Origin: Rufibacter roseolus
Lineage (GTDB): Bacteria; Bacteroidota; Bacteroidia; Cytophagales; Hymenobacteraceae
Direction of reading: 5' to 3'
Length of the DNA: 64,000 nucleotides
NCBI RefSeq assembly: GCF_017916365.1
Contig: NZ_JAFMSU010000002.1
Coordinates: 1 to 64,000 of the forward strand
Made by a program: the position numbers and the translations under genes. Of this stretch, positions 52,153-61,594 are shown piece after piece. Each line of letters opens with the position of its first letter. The stretch's first letter is position 1. The notes beneath the pieces are model-generated. The model worked only from the letters and a program-made list of their open reading frames with translations, did not search any database and was not told the origin of the DNA.

Positions 52153-52184
52153 AAAAAAGCTCTGGCGTATGCCAGAGCTTTTTT
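52153..52184. terminator. terminator of the GH16 gene, A6/T6 flanked
   Basis: AAAAAAGCTCTGGC (52153-52166), loop GTAT, exact complement 52171-52184 ending in T6. On the minus strand it begins 26 bp after the GH16 stop and ends in a T-run: a textbook intrinsic terminator that would also act on plus-strand transcripts. Confidence 0.88.
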
Positions 52185-52209
52185 CAAGTGTTTTGCTAAG
52201 GGCCTTTGC

Positions 52210-55200
52210 TTAATGGGTTACCATCAAACGTTGGGTTACTATCTCGTTTTCGGAAACCAGCCGGACCATATAGACACCATCGGCGAACGTAGTTGCGTCT
52301 ACCTCATAGGTGAAGTGCTGGCTTTGGGTGGCTTTTCCTCTGGCCACAACTTTTACCAAAGTACCTTTCAAGTCATAGACCGCTACCTCAAACCGGCCTG
52401 CTTTTACAGAGGTAAACTCAATAGTGGCATTGCCCTTGGCAGGGTTAGGATAAACTCGTAGGGCAACTGGTACCTCTTGTTGTAAGGAGGTGGTCTGGGT
52501 AGCAGCTACATTGGAAGTAGTACAGGCTCCTAATTTATCTCCATGACTTAAATGGATTTGTACTTCATCTAAGCCAACTACCGTGGCTGTGCCTTTGTGA
52601 CATACTACCACCTTGTCCTGCTTTTTACCACCGCGGGCGTCAATAACTTTGATAGTAACAGAGGCATTAGACGTACACGCATCGCTGTTGGATGATAGTA
52701 CGGTAAAGGTGTAGGTGCCCGCAGCCGTTGGGGTGAAAGTGGCACTGGCCGAGGTGGTATTGGTCAATCCGGGAGCGGCATTCCAGGCAAAGCTGACGGC
52801 CCCAGCGGCTTGCGCCGTCAAGGTCGCACTTTTTGCGCCATATCCTAAGTAAAGCGTGTTGGCAATGCCACCGGTGTACACGGTAGAGGAAGGAGTAACC
52901 GTGATGGTTGGCGCTTGCATGGGAGACCGTACCTTGCCATCGCAGTTGCGGTCAATGCCATCGCAAAGGTCTGTAGCGCCCGGGTTTATGGAAGCATCCT
53001 GATCATTGCAGTCTCCTGCTTTAGACACGTACCCGGCTGGAGCTTCACACGCCAGGGTTGTAACGGCTGCATCGCCAAAGCCATCTTTATCAGAATCAGC
53101 GTAGAAAATGGTTTTTACGCCTTCGTCTGTTTGGCCGTCGCAGTCATTGTCCAGCCCATCGCACACTTCAGTGGCTCCCGGGTAAACTGCGGCATTGTCG
53201 TCGTTGCAGTCTGTTTCAGAAGTAACGCCATCTCCGTCTGCATCAGGGTAGTTCACCTGAATGGTGATGGGGAGGGAAGTGGCAGAGAGGCCTCCGTTAT
53301 CTGTGGCCTTTGCAGTCAAGACGTACGTGCCTGGCATTACATCCGTCCAGTTGACAGTGTAAGGAGCAGAGTTCGCCTCACCTAGTTTGGTGGCACCGCT
53401 AAAATATTCCACCAATGCCACCGTGCCGTTTGCATCCGTAGCAGAAGCAGTTAAACTGATGCTGGCCGGTGCGGTAAAGGTGGTAGTAGAAGGAGAGGTG
53501 ATGGCTACCGTGGGCGGAGTATTTTCTGGAACTGAATTTTCCTCGCCGTATACCTCCAGTTCATAGATGGAATACCCGTAAGGTAACGCACGTTCCGTGC
53601 CATAGATCCGGATGTATTGGCCGGTTGCCACTAAACCAGTATGATCGTTTAACAGGGTTGAATTGCCTACCACCTCTTTGATGGTGTTCCAGGTAGTGCC
53701 ATCGTCTGAAACCTGTACCTGGTAGTTTTTAGCGTAAGCAGGTTCCCACGTAATTTTCACCTGATTTACTTTGTAGGATTTACCCAGGTTTACGGCAAGC
53801 CATTGCGGATCACTGAAGGCGCTGGACCAGCGGGTGGTCATGTTTCCATCCACGGCATTGCCACCGGCAGTTCCTGGGGCTTCAATGCTGGAAGTGATAA
53901 CCGGTTTATTCAGGGCCAGGTTTGTGCCGGTAGAAGAAGCTGAATTTACCACCACTTGGACAGCAGTAGAGCTTGTGCTTAGACCTGTGTTATCAATCGC
54001 TTTAACCGAGATGGAATACGTGCCTGCTGCCACGTTATTCCAGGTGAAAGAATAAGGTGCCGTGTTATCTGAGCCAAGCAAATCAGTTCCCTTGTAGAAT
54101 TCTACCTGGGCTATGGAGCCATCTGTATCAGCCGCATCGGCGTTGATGGAAATGGTAGCCGGAGCTGAGTAGGTAGCAGAGGAAGTTGGAGAAGTAATGC
54201 TAACGGTTGGGGCACTTGTGCCAGGAGCACTGCCACAGGTAGCACCTACGGTATAATTGTGAGGAGTAGCCGCGGAATTCCTTTCGGGACCGTTGGGGCC
54301 TACCTGGTAAGTAAAGTAAATGCTCAGGGGCGTTCCTGCCGCAATGGGTTTAGAGAAGGTGAAATCACCAGCAGAATTTTTGGCCATAGTATATCCTGGA
54401 TAGCCATTGGCTGCGCCTTCCTTGATATAGATGATGGCTAAGTTCCCGCCGGCGGTGGCACCGAGTGGATGGAAGGTGAAATTCACGTTTTCACCTGATG
54501 TAGTGACTTTGTAGCTGTAATCACCGTTGGCAGCCGTGCCGCAGTAAGCCTCAGGAGCGGCGCCATACACTTCTAGTTCGAAAATGGAATATCCGTAAGG
54601 CGTTGCCCGTTGGGTACCATAGATCCGGACGTATCTTCCGTTAGCGGTTAAACCAGTGTGATCGTTTACCAGTTCGGAGTTGCCCGTAACGGTTTTAACG
54701 TTAGTCCAGGTGGTACCATCCAATGAGGTCTGCACTTCATACGCTTTGGCATAGGCGGGCTCCCAGGTGATTTTCACTTCGTTGATGTTATAGGCAGCCC
54801 CTAAATCAACAGATAGCCATTGAGGGTCACTGAAAGCGCTGGCCCACCGGGTAGTGAGGCTTCCATCCACGGCATTGGTGCCCGGGGTGGAAGGGTTCTC
54901 AAGGGAAGAAACCGTGACCGGCTTATTCAGGGCAAGGTTAGGGCCACGGCTGGCAGCCTCTTGCACTGTCACCTTTACCTCAGCAGAAGTGGAAACCAAG
55001 CCCCCATTGTCGGTAGCCTTGGCAGAAAGGGTGTAGGCACCGGCAGCTACATTGTTCCAGGTGAAGGAGAAAGGAGCGGTAAGGTCTTCCCCAATTTTAG
55101 TGGTGCCGTTAAAGTATTCCACTTTGGAAATGCTGCCATCAGGATCAGAGGCATCAGAGGCGATGGTGATGGTGGCCGGTGCCGTAAATACCGCCGAGGC

Positions 55201-57702
55201 CGTTGGGGAGGTAATGTTGACCACCGGAGCGGTGTTGGCCGGGGCCTGGGTGCTGAAATATATATTGTCCAGGAAAAAATCAGCATTGGTGGCTGGGGCA
55301 TCACCCGCAAACACGAAGGCCTGGGTTAGATTGGTTAAATCTACGCTGGCGAAGTTCACCATTGGGATTACCACCTCATGCCATTCGCCATCGCGTACTA
55401 ACCCGAATTTCTGGACATTGGCAGGGAACTCAATCCAGCTTTCGCCACCGCTGGTGATGATGCCCAATTTGAACGCACCGGTAAAAGAAGTTCTGAAATG
55501 GAACCTCAAAGAACCAGCCTTAAAGTGGTTGATGTTTTTAACATCATTGGCAATGCCAAAGCCGAACCAGTTTCCTGGGGTGGCCCGCAACGCCAGTACA
55601 TCATTGCCTTCAAAAGGAGCCGCGCCGGAGATAGGGGTGAGGCCATTCCAGATATACAAGTTGGCGTCCTGGCCAAATACCAATTTCTGGGTAATAGAAG
55701 CCTTCTCAGAGTAAATGCCAAACTCATTGGCTACAACGGAATTGTCTTTCACCAGCACAGATACGGCTTCTGATGTGGTGGTTAACTTGCCGTTGTCTGT
55801 TGCTTTGGCGGTGATGCTGTAGGTTCCGGCAGCCACCCCTGACCAGGTATAGCTAAAAGGACTGGTGAAATCTGTACCCAGCAAGATAGTGCCGTTATAG
55901 AATTCCACTTTATAGACAGAACCATCATCAGTGGCATTAGCATTGATGGTTACCGTGGCTGGAGTGGTAAAACTGGAGCTGGCTATTGGGCTGGTAATGG
56001 AAACAGCCGGCGGCGTATGGTTGGGGGCGGTTACATACAGGGTGATGGGTTTAGACGTAGTCACGGTGCCTTCGTTATCACTGGCCTTGGCCGTAATGGT
56101 GTGCACCCCTGCCGGAGCATTATTCCAGGTGAAGCTATACGGACTGGTCTCATCTGTGCCCAACAAGACGTTGTTGCTGAAAAAATCTACCTTGGTGACA
56201 GTCCCGTTGGCATCGCTGGCGTTGGCACTTAACGTAATGGGTGAAGAGGTGAAAAATACGGTCTCGCTTGCCGGGGAGGTGAGGGATACCTCCGGGGCCG
56301 GATTGGCGGCAACCCCACCACTATAATGGATATTATCAATGTAAAAGTCAGTAGTGGCGCCAGGAGCATCGCCGGCAAACATAAAGGATTGAGTAATGGA
56401 CCCCAAATCAATATGCATGCCCATGTTAGGGTTGTTGAAAGCACTTAATGGGATACTTACTTCATGCCACTGGCCGTCTCGTACCAAACCATAGGGGGAA
56501 GCTCCGGGGGCAAAGTTTATCCAACTCTCCCCATGGCCGCTTTTGACGCCTACTTTGAATTGGCCATTGTAAGAGGTTTTCATGTTGAACTTCAGGAAAC
56601 CGTCGGCGAAATTGAGAAGGTTGATGGGTTTATTCTCTACCCCAAACCCGAACCAGTTATCAGCGGCGGCCCGCAAAGCCAATACCTCGTTGCCTTCAAA
56701 GGCAGCGGCTCCCGTAATGTTGGCCAGGTTGTTCCAGATATACAGGTTAGCATCCTGGCCGTAGGTAAGTTTATTGTTGATTTGGGGGTTTTCTGTATAG
56801 ATTCCGAAATTACCGGCAAAAGCATTGTCCTTGCCCAGGTATAGCTCATCACCCGCATTTTGGTACAGCTTTACATAGTCTACGTACATTTTACCCGGCA
56901 GCGGGGCGGTAACACCTTCTGGGGTAGGAATGCCGGTGTACAAGCCGCCAACTGCCAGGTTTAGGATAATGTACTGCGACTGATGGAATTCCTCCAAATC
57001 TGACCCGGCTGCTCCGGCTATGTTGATGTTGAAGAACTGTACCCCATCTATAAACACCTTAATGGCCTCCGCATCCCAAGTCATTTTATAGACGTGGTAA
57101 TCATCGGTTAAATCTGTGGGGCTGTTATAGTCCTGGTTGTAATCAGCTTGGTTATTGCCGCTTTCCCAGTGCACGGCGGCTCCAGCGCGTTTGTTGACGA
57201 CTCCATCCCGGATAGCACCAGCGGAACCCATTTCCATGATGTCTATCTCGCCGCTGGCAGGCCATACCCCCGCGGTACCCAACATCCAAAACGCCGGCCA
57301 TAACCCATTCTTAAGATCGGGTACTTTGATTCTGGCTTCTAGGGTGCCGTATTTGAAATGTACCCGCCCATAGGTTTTTAAACGGGCCGAGGTAAAAGGT
57401 TTGCCCTGGAAATTCTCCCGACGGGCCTCAATCAAAAGATTTCCGTTCTCCAACCTGGCATTTTCCGGCCGACTGGTATAATACTCCAGCTCCTGGTTTC
57501 CCCAACCACAAATTCCACGTTCACAGCCGTCGCCAAAATCAAAGGTCCAATTATCCGGGTTGATGTTGGTGCCATCAAAGTTCTCTTCCCAAACCAGGCT
57601 TTGGCCCCTTAAAAGGGAGGTAGTGCACAGAAGTAGTCCTAACAGGAGGATTGACTTACCTTGCTTAAACAGGGTAGTCCTTGCATAGTATAGAATCTTC
57701 AT
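52210..57702 (-). CDS. multimodular GH16 beta-glucanase, 1830 aa, T9SS-sorted
   Basis: A giant secreted endo-beta-1,3(4)-glucanase-type protein. Signal peptide to about 33; GH16 domain 36-281 with EIDIME (nucleophile Glu152, acid/base Glu157). Then carbohydrate-binding-like module A (296-462), Ig-like domains (468-558, 564-651), a second copy of module A (660-817), Ig-like (825-914), discoidin-like (920-1047) and a CBM56-like domain (1053-1156; HPLGATAGGN, GYPGYTM, FTYQVGPNG). Next come Ig-like (1164-1252), a second discoidin-like domain (1258-1386), Ig-like (1396-1483), MopE-like calcium-binding repeats (1486-1590; DADGDGVTSETDCNDDN), a PKD-like part and a T9SS sorting domain (1748-1830). 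It targets beta-1,3-glucan such as laminarin or fungal wall glucan, complementing the mannan PUL. Confidence 0.92.
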   Translation of the reverse strand: MKILYYARTTLFKQGKSILLLGLLLCTTSLLRGQSLVWEENFDGTNINPDNWTFDFGDGCERGICGWGNQELEYYTSRPENARLENGNLLIEARRENFQGKPFTSARLKTYGRVHFKYGTLEARIKVPDLKNGLWPAFWMLGTAGVWPASGEIDIMEMGSAGAIRDGVVNKRAGAAVHWESGNNQADYNQDYNSPTDLTDDYHVYKMTWDAEAIKVFIDGVQFFNINIAGAAGSDLEEFHQSQYIILNLAVGGLYTGIPTPEGVTAPLPGKMYVDYVKLYQNAGDELYLGKDNAFAGNFGIYTENPQINNKLTYGQDANLYIWNNLANITGAAAFEGNEVLALRAAADNWFGFGVENKPINLLNFADGFLKFNMKTSYNGQFKVGVKSGHGESWINFAPGASPYGLVRDGQWHEVSIPLSAFNNPNMGMHIDLGSITQSFMFAGDAPGATTDFYIDNIHYSGGVAANPAPEVSLTSPASETVFFTSSPITLSANASDANGTVTKVDFFSNNVLLGTDETSPYSFTWNNAPAGVHTITAKASDNEGTVTTSKPITLYVTAPNHTPPAVSITSPIASSSFTTPATVTINANATDDGSVYKVEFYNGTILLGTDFTSPFSYTWSGVAAGTYSITAKATDNGKLTTTSEAVSVLVKDNSVVANEFGIYSEKASITQKLVFGQDANLYIWNGLTPISGAAPFEGNDVLALRATPGNWFGFGIANDVKNINHFKAGSLRFHFRTSFTGAFKLGIITSGGESWIEFPANVQKFGLVRDGEWHEVVIPMVNFASVDLTNLTQAFVFAGDAPATNADFFLDNIYFSTQAPANTAPVVNITSPTASAVFTAPATITIASDASDPDGSISKVEYFNGTTKIGEDLTAPFSFTWNNVAAGAYTLSAKATDNGGLVSTSAEVKVTVQEAASRGPNLALNKPVTVSSLENPSTPGTNAVDGSLTTRWASAFSDPQWLSVDLGAAYNINEVKITWEPAYAKAYEVQTSLDGTTWTNVKTVTGNSELVNDHTGLTANGRYVRIYGTQRATPYGYSIFELEVYGAAPEAYCGTAANGDYSYKVTTSGENVNFTFHPLGATAGGNLAIIYIKEGAANGYPGYTMAKNSAGDFTFSKPIAAGTPLSIYFTYQVGPNGPERNSAATPHNYTVGATCGSAPGTSAPTVSITSPTSSATYSAPATISINADAADTDGSIAQVEFYKGTDLLGSDNTAPYSFTWNNVAAGTYSISVKAIDNTGLSTSSTAVQVVVNSASSTGTNLALNKPVITSSIEAPGTAGGNAVDGNMTTRWSSAFSDPQWLAVNLGKSYKVNQVKITWEPAYAKNYQVQVSDDGTTWNTIKEVVGNSTLLNDHTGLVATGQYIRIYGTERALPYGYSIYELEVYGEENSVPENTPPTVAITSPSTTTFTAPASISLTASATDANGTVALVEYFSGATKLGEANSAPYTVNWTDVMPGTYVLTAKATDNGGLSATSLPITIQVNYPDADGDGVTSETDCNDDNAAVYPGATEVCDGLDNDCDGQTDEGVKTIFYADSDKDGFGDAAVTTLACEAPAGYVSKAGDCNDQDASINPGATDLCDGIDRNCDGKVRSPMQAPTITVTPSSTVYTGGIANTLYLGYGAKSATLTAQAAGAVSFAWNAAPGLTNTTSASATFTPTAAGTYTFTVLSSNSDACTSNASVTIKVIDARGGKKQDKVVVCHKGTATVVGLDEVQIHLSHGDKLGACTTSNVAATQTTSLQQEVPVALRVYPNPAKGNATIEFTSVKAGRFEVAVYDLKGTLVKVVARGKATQSQHFTYEVDATTFADGVYMVRLVSENEIVTQRLMVTH

Positions 57703-58424
57703 AAGTGTTTATGGATTAAATGTTTAAAAAAATAGAAGTATAAAGCTTGCCTTAAGGCAGCCGATTTAGGTTTATCAGGATTTCACCTTTTGGTGGTGCA
57801 GGTACTACAGGTCTGCCTTGTCTTTATAATATGTTGGGCGGAAAATTCTTTGGATTGAATTAATTAATTGAGATATAGGTATTTGAGGAAATGTTACTTA
57901 AATGTAGGGGCAGAGGTGGGGTGCCTCCTAATAATCAACTACATCAATAATTCATCAATTGGTGGTTTTCGGGTACATCAGTACTACTACAAGAGTGGTA
58001 AAACCGCGTTATTAGTAGAAAATGAGGGATTTATTAATTGTTGATGGTCTTTAATATGTTTTTTATATAGAAAGGTCTTTCAGGATAGAAAGAAATGATG
58101 AATTCGTAAATCTAATCTGCCTAACTCGACTACATCATAGTGCATAAGCATCATCATCTTTAAGGCACATTCATTCACTGAATTTTTGGGATAAATAAGA
58201 AAGTCATGCAGAATTATGGGCCTGCATGGCTTTCTTATTAACAGCGCTTTATAGCTGGTAAAATAATATATGTACCCCTTCCTCTTGGTTTGCTGTAATT
58301 ATCCAAATCTCTATGGTAATAATAGTTTATGGGCTTGGTAGAAGTGTAGGCTGTTTTGTAGAGTGTTTTTGCAAAAGTAATTTTGGATAGAACAGAAGGA
58401 GGGAAGTGCTTTACAAAACTCCTC
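57703..58424. other. intergenic region between GH16 and LytTR genes
   Basis: No gene. A+T-rich and containing the GH16 promoter (minus strand), which I cannot place. G-rich 57906-57925 (GGGGCAGAGGTGGGGTGCC) vaguely recalls the element at 18477. The hairpin at 58194-58239 ends the sensor-regulator unit. Confidence 0.5.
58194..58239. terminator. 18-bp hairpin downstream of the second LytTR pair
   Basis: Arms 58194-58211 (AATAAGAAAGTCATGCAG) and 58222-58239 pair with one G.U, with a 10-base loop; the outer part is A+T-rich. It is about 185 bp after the response-regulator stop on the minus strand. Confidence 0.6.
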
Positions 58425-59150
58425 TTAAATCCCCTTCAGCATTTTATAAAAAGCATCGGCGTAGGTATCACTGATAGGAATTATTTGGTCTGAAATGCTG
58501 ATCCTGTTTTTCTCAATGTGGTCAATCTTGTCAATAGCTACCATAAAAGACCGGTGCACGCGGGCGAAATTCTGAGGAGGCAGCAGTTCCTCCAGTTTTG
58601 CAAAGCTGGTTAAGGTCATGATCTTTTCCTGAGCGGTATGCACCCGAAGGTAGTCCTTCATGCCTTCTATGAAGAGAATATCCTTCGTGGCAACTTTCTG
58701 GATGCGGTGGCCCACTTTCAGGAAAAGGTACTCCTGCTCGTTTTTAGGCTCGGCAGTTACTTCTTTCTTCGCAGGTACTTGATTGGCGCTATGTTCCTGG
58801 TACAGCCGCAGCACCCCTTTGTAGAAGCGTTCAAAAGAGAAAGGCTTCACCAGATAGTCCTTCACCTCCAACTCAAAAGCTTTGAGCGCATACTGGTCGT
58901 AGGCCGTGGTCAGGATGATCATAGGTTTGGGGTTCAGCAGGGGAATGAAACTGAGCCCGTCCAGGTCCGGCATGTTGATGTCCAGGAAGAGCAGGTCGGG
59001 TTTGTCTTTTTTCAGGTTTTCCGCCGCTTCTAAAGGACTCATGAACGTTCCTTTCAACTCCAGGAAAGGAACTTTGGCTACGTATTCCTCCAGAATCTCC
59101 TGAGCCAAAGGCTCGTCATCAATGATGTAGCAGCTGAGTTTCTCTTTCAT
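58425..59150 (-). CDS. LytTR family response regulator
   Basis: A 241-aa two-component regulator. The receiver domain (about 5-120) has the acid pair DD at 11-12, phospho-acceptor Asp57 (LLFLDINMPDLDG), Thr in ILTTAYDQYA and Lys in DYLVKPFSFERFY. The LytTR DNA-binding domain follows (about 140-241; LFLKVGHRIQKVATKDILFIEG, FARVHRSFMVAIDKID). Its start lies inside the kinase gene (32-bp overlap), so expression is coupled. Downstream of it is the GH16 gene in the same direction, but with a promoter-sized gap and a terminator between. Confidence 0.94.
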   Translation of the reverse strand: MKEKLSCYIIDDEPLAQEILEEYVAKVPFLELKGTFMSPLEAAENLKKDKPDLLFLDINMPDLDGLSFIPLLNPKPMIILTTAYDQYALKAFELEVKDYLVKPFSFERFYKGVLRLYQEHSANQVPAKKEVTAEPKNEQEYLFLKVGHRIQKVATKDILFIEGMKDYLRVHTAQEKIMTLTSFAKLEELLPPQNFARVHRSFMVAIDKIDHIEKNRISISDQIIPISDTYADAFYKMLKGI

Positions 59151-60162
59151 GGATGCGCGCGTGCGTACCGTTAATTTTCAGGTTTACCCCAAACGTTTCT
59201 CCGGTGTTTTGAATTTCCAGGAGGTGCTGATCCGGGTATTGTAATTGCAGTCTCTTCTGGACATTGGTCAATCCTATGCCACCGGGTTCCTCTACCTCTA
59301 TCTTTTTCCGGTTAGTACCAATTGGATTCTCAATCTGAAAGGTAATAGAATCGGCTTTTATATCCACCTTGACCTTTATGGCACCGGGCTCCAGCCGGGC
59401 GGGGCTGTGTTTGTACGCGTTTTCCAGGATGTGGATGAACAGCAGGGGAGCAATCTCACAGGTTTCCGGCAAGCCGTGTAGGGTCAGGTCTACCACCGGT
59501 GAGTTTTTGTACCGGAGCTGCTGCAATCCAATATAATCCTGCAGGTAGTTTATCTCCCGGGTAAGCGGTACCGTGGGCGCGTTGGATTCATAAATCATGT
59601 AACGCATCAGGGAGGCCAGGCGCAAAACGGCTTCAGGGGCAGTGGGGGCTTGTTTGTAGACCAGCGTGTGGATGTTGTTGAGGGTATTGAACAGAAAATG
59701 GGGGTTTATCTGCGATTTCAAATAGTGTAGTTCTGTCTCTGCCGCCTGTTTCTCCAGCTGCTCTTTTCTGATGGTATTCAGTACCAGCGTCTCGGTGACC
59801 CGGGCCAGCCAACCGAGAAAGAGAAAAATGGGAACCATGGTCAACAGTGTTACAGGGTAATATCCCAGGAACAGGTCCCATGTACCAGAAGTTTTAGGGT
59901 GTAAAATCACGAATGGGAAAGGGCCGGTGAAGAAAATTGCTGCCAGCTTTAAAAAATATTCCCTCTTCTTTTTCCGGCCTGAGTACTTGGTCAGGAGATA
60001 GAAATGGCTGTAAAAGACATACAAAGCCGTCAGCATAAACCCTGTTGTTAGGGGTAGCCAGAAAGATTGGTCATCCGTCCGCAATTGCAGGCCCACCAAC
60101 AAGGTGAACAGCGTCCAGACGAAGAGGTGAATCAGCCGGAAGATTTTTTTGACTCTCTGCAT
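59119..60162 (-). CDS. LytS-type sensor histidine kinase
   Basis: A 347-aa membrane kinase (start at ATG 60162; the frame is open to 60225, but MQRVKKIFRLIHLFVW gives the proper membrane N-terminus). Four hydrophobic segments occur in the first 120 residues. The linker QLEKQAAETELHYLKSQ precedes the phospho-acceptor box INPHFLFNTLNN with His155. The ATP site has the N-box IHILENAYKHS and the G-box GGIGLTNVQKRLQLQYP. It works with the overlapping LytTR protein; the signal is unknown. Confidence 0.92.
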   Translation of the reverse strand: MQRVKKIFRLIHLFVWTLFTLLVGLQLRTDDQSFWLPLTTGFMLTALYVFYSHFYLLTKYSGRKKKREYFLKLAAIFFTGPFPFVILHPKTSGTWDLFLGYYPVTLLTMVPIFLFLGWLARVTETLVLNTIRKEQLEKQAAETELHYLKSQINPHFLFNTLNNIHTLVYKQAPTAPEAVLRLASLMRYMIYESNAPTVPLTREINYLQDYIGLQQLRYKNSPVVDLTLHGLPETCEIAPLLFIHILENAYKHSPARLEPGAIKVKVDIKADSITFQIENPIGTNRKKIEVEEPGGIGLTNVQKRLQLQYPDQHLLEIQNTGETFGVNLKINGTHARIHERETQLLHH

Positions 60163-60655
60163 AGAACAAAGATACCTTTTCCCCGCCGCCCCTGCACCTC
60201 TACTCGACCAGGTCCTTTTCTCCATCTACGAAAGGCAAATCCCAACCTGCCAGTGTACTCACGGATGAAAAGCCGCCCTTCGTCGATTGCTTTGATGTGA
60301 TTGCATATCAGTTTTTGCTCTTTGTTAGGAAGAAAGTTCTTTTACCTAAGAGTAGAGCGGAAAAGAGAAAAGAGCTGGAAAGAAAAGCCATACTCTCTCT
60401 TTCCTCATTTTGATGGAAGGTAATACAAAGTACACCTCACCTTTTGTCATCCTGAAAGGATCTTGTGGGCGAACTACAATGACACCTAAGTAGCGCTACT
60501 ACCATCCGCAACCAAGATCCTTCCAAGATGGCATAGAAGGTGAAATTATCATGGCCGATTTTCTAAAATTAAGAGCATCTGTTTTAGGGCTGTTTTCTCA
60601 AAATCAAGTCTATAACGAAATAGACCCACTTCTGGAAATATTCAACTGCACAAGC
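60163..60655. other. intergenic region before the ABC transporter genes
   Basis: Promoters for the divergent kinase and ABC genes must lie here. A dispersed palindrome copy (GGGCTGTTTTCTCAAAATC, 60587-60605) falls inside what would be the upstream extension of the ABC gene, supporting a start at 60656. No gene. Confidence 0.55.
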
Positions 60656-61594
60656 ATGAAAAATATGGAAAACCACACCGAGAGCCTGCTGATAAGGAAC
60701 GTCTCTAAAACCTATGCCAACGGCGTTCAGGCATTGACGAACATTTCACTGACTATTCCGCCCGGCATGTACGGCTTGTTGGGACCCAATGGGGCGGGCA
60801 AATCTACGCTCATGCGCACCCTGGCTACGCTACAGGAGCCGGACCAGGGGCAGATTCACTTGGGAATTTTGGATGTGGTGAACCAGAAGGAGGAGGTACG
60901 CCAGAGCCTCGGCTATTTGCCCCAGGATTTCGGGGTGTATCCCAAAGCCACCGCCGAGGAACTGCTGGATTACTTTGCCGTGCTCAAAGGCTTCACCAAC
61001 CGGGCATCGCGCAAAGAGGTGACCGAAGGTCTGCTGAAACAAACCAACCTCTGGGACAAGCGCAAACAGAAACTAGGCGGTTACTCGGGCGGCATGCGGC
61101 AGCGTTTCGGGGTGGCAGTGGCGCTGCTGGGCAATCCCAAACTCTTGATTGTGGACGAACCCACGGCCGGACTTGACCCTGCCGAGCGCATCCGTTTTTT
61201 GAACCTGCTGAGTGAGTTGGGCGAGAACAGTGTGGTCATTCTCTCCACGCACATCGTGGAAGACGTGTCTGAACTGTGCACCAACCTGGCCATCTTAGAC
61301 AAAGGGAGAATTCTGCTGGAGGCGCAGACGCAGGAGGCAGTGGCTACCCTAAGAGGAAAGGTATGGCGCACGCTCATTGAGAAAAACAAGCTGTCGGCTG
61401 TAACGCAGGAGTACCAGGTCATTTCTGCCAAATCCTTGGCTGGGCGCACCCAGGTGCACGTGTATAGCCCGGTAGACCCCGGCACCGGTTTTGAACCCGT
61501 AGTGCCAGACCTGGAAGATGTGTACTTCAGCGCCATGACTGGGGTGCAGGGGCAACACGCAGCGCTGAAAGAATTGGAGGAGGTACAGCCATGA
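60656..61594 (+). CDS. ABC transporter ATP-binding protein
   Basis: A 313-aa ATPase from the ATG at 60656; the open frame to 60551 is non-coding in character. Walker A GPNGAGKS (43-50), Q-loop (YLPQDFGVYP), signature YSGGMRQRFGVA and Walker B LLIVDEPTAGLDP are intact, as is the H-loop STHIVED. The C-terminal 70 residues form a small beta-rich extension. Its stop overlaps the next gene's ATG (ATGA), pairing it with the permease/peptidase fusion. Substrate unknown. Confidence 0.95.
   Translation: MKNMENHTESLLIRNVSKTYANGVQALTNISLTIPPGMYGLLGPNGAGKSTLMRTLATLQEPDQGQIHLGILDVVNQKEEVRQSLGYLPQDFGVYPKATAEELLDYFAVLKGFTNRASRKEVTEGLLKQTNLWDKRKQKLGGYSGGMRQRFGVAVALLGNPKLLIVDEPTAGLDPAERIRFLNLLSELGENSVVILSTHIVEDVSELCTNLAILDKGRILLEAQTQEAVATLRGKVWRTLIEKNKLSAVTQEYQVISAKSLAGRTQVHVYSPVDPGTGFEPVVPDLEDVYFSAMTGVQGQHAALKELEEVQP

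Larger units (their letters stand above)
51672..52209. other. hairpin-rich intergenic region, SRPBCC to GH16 gene
   Basis: No gene. Three strong hairpins and one dispersed palindrome (51741-51762) occur within 540 bp: 51782-51835, 52100-52143 and 52153-52184. The middle stretch 51840-52090 has no recognised feature. Confidence 0.6.

Noticed and set aside
53834-56326. Plus-strand frames within the GH16 gene (for example 54820-55329, 55052-55714)
   Set aside because: Antisense of the Ig-like and discoidin repeats; repeated structure gives repeated frames. The minus-strand protein is clearly real.
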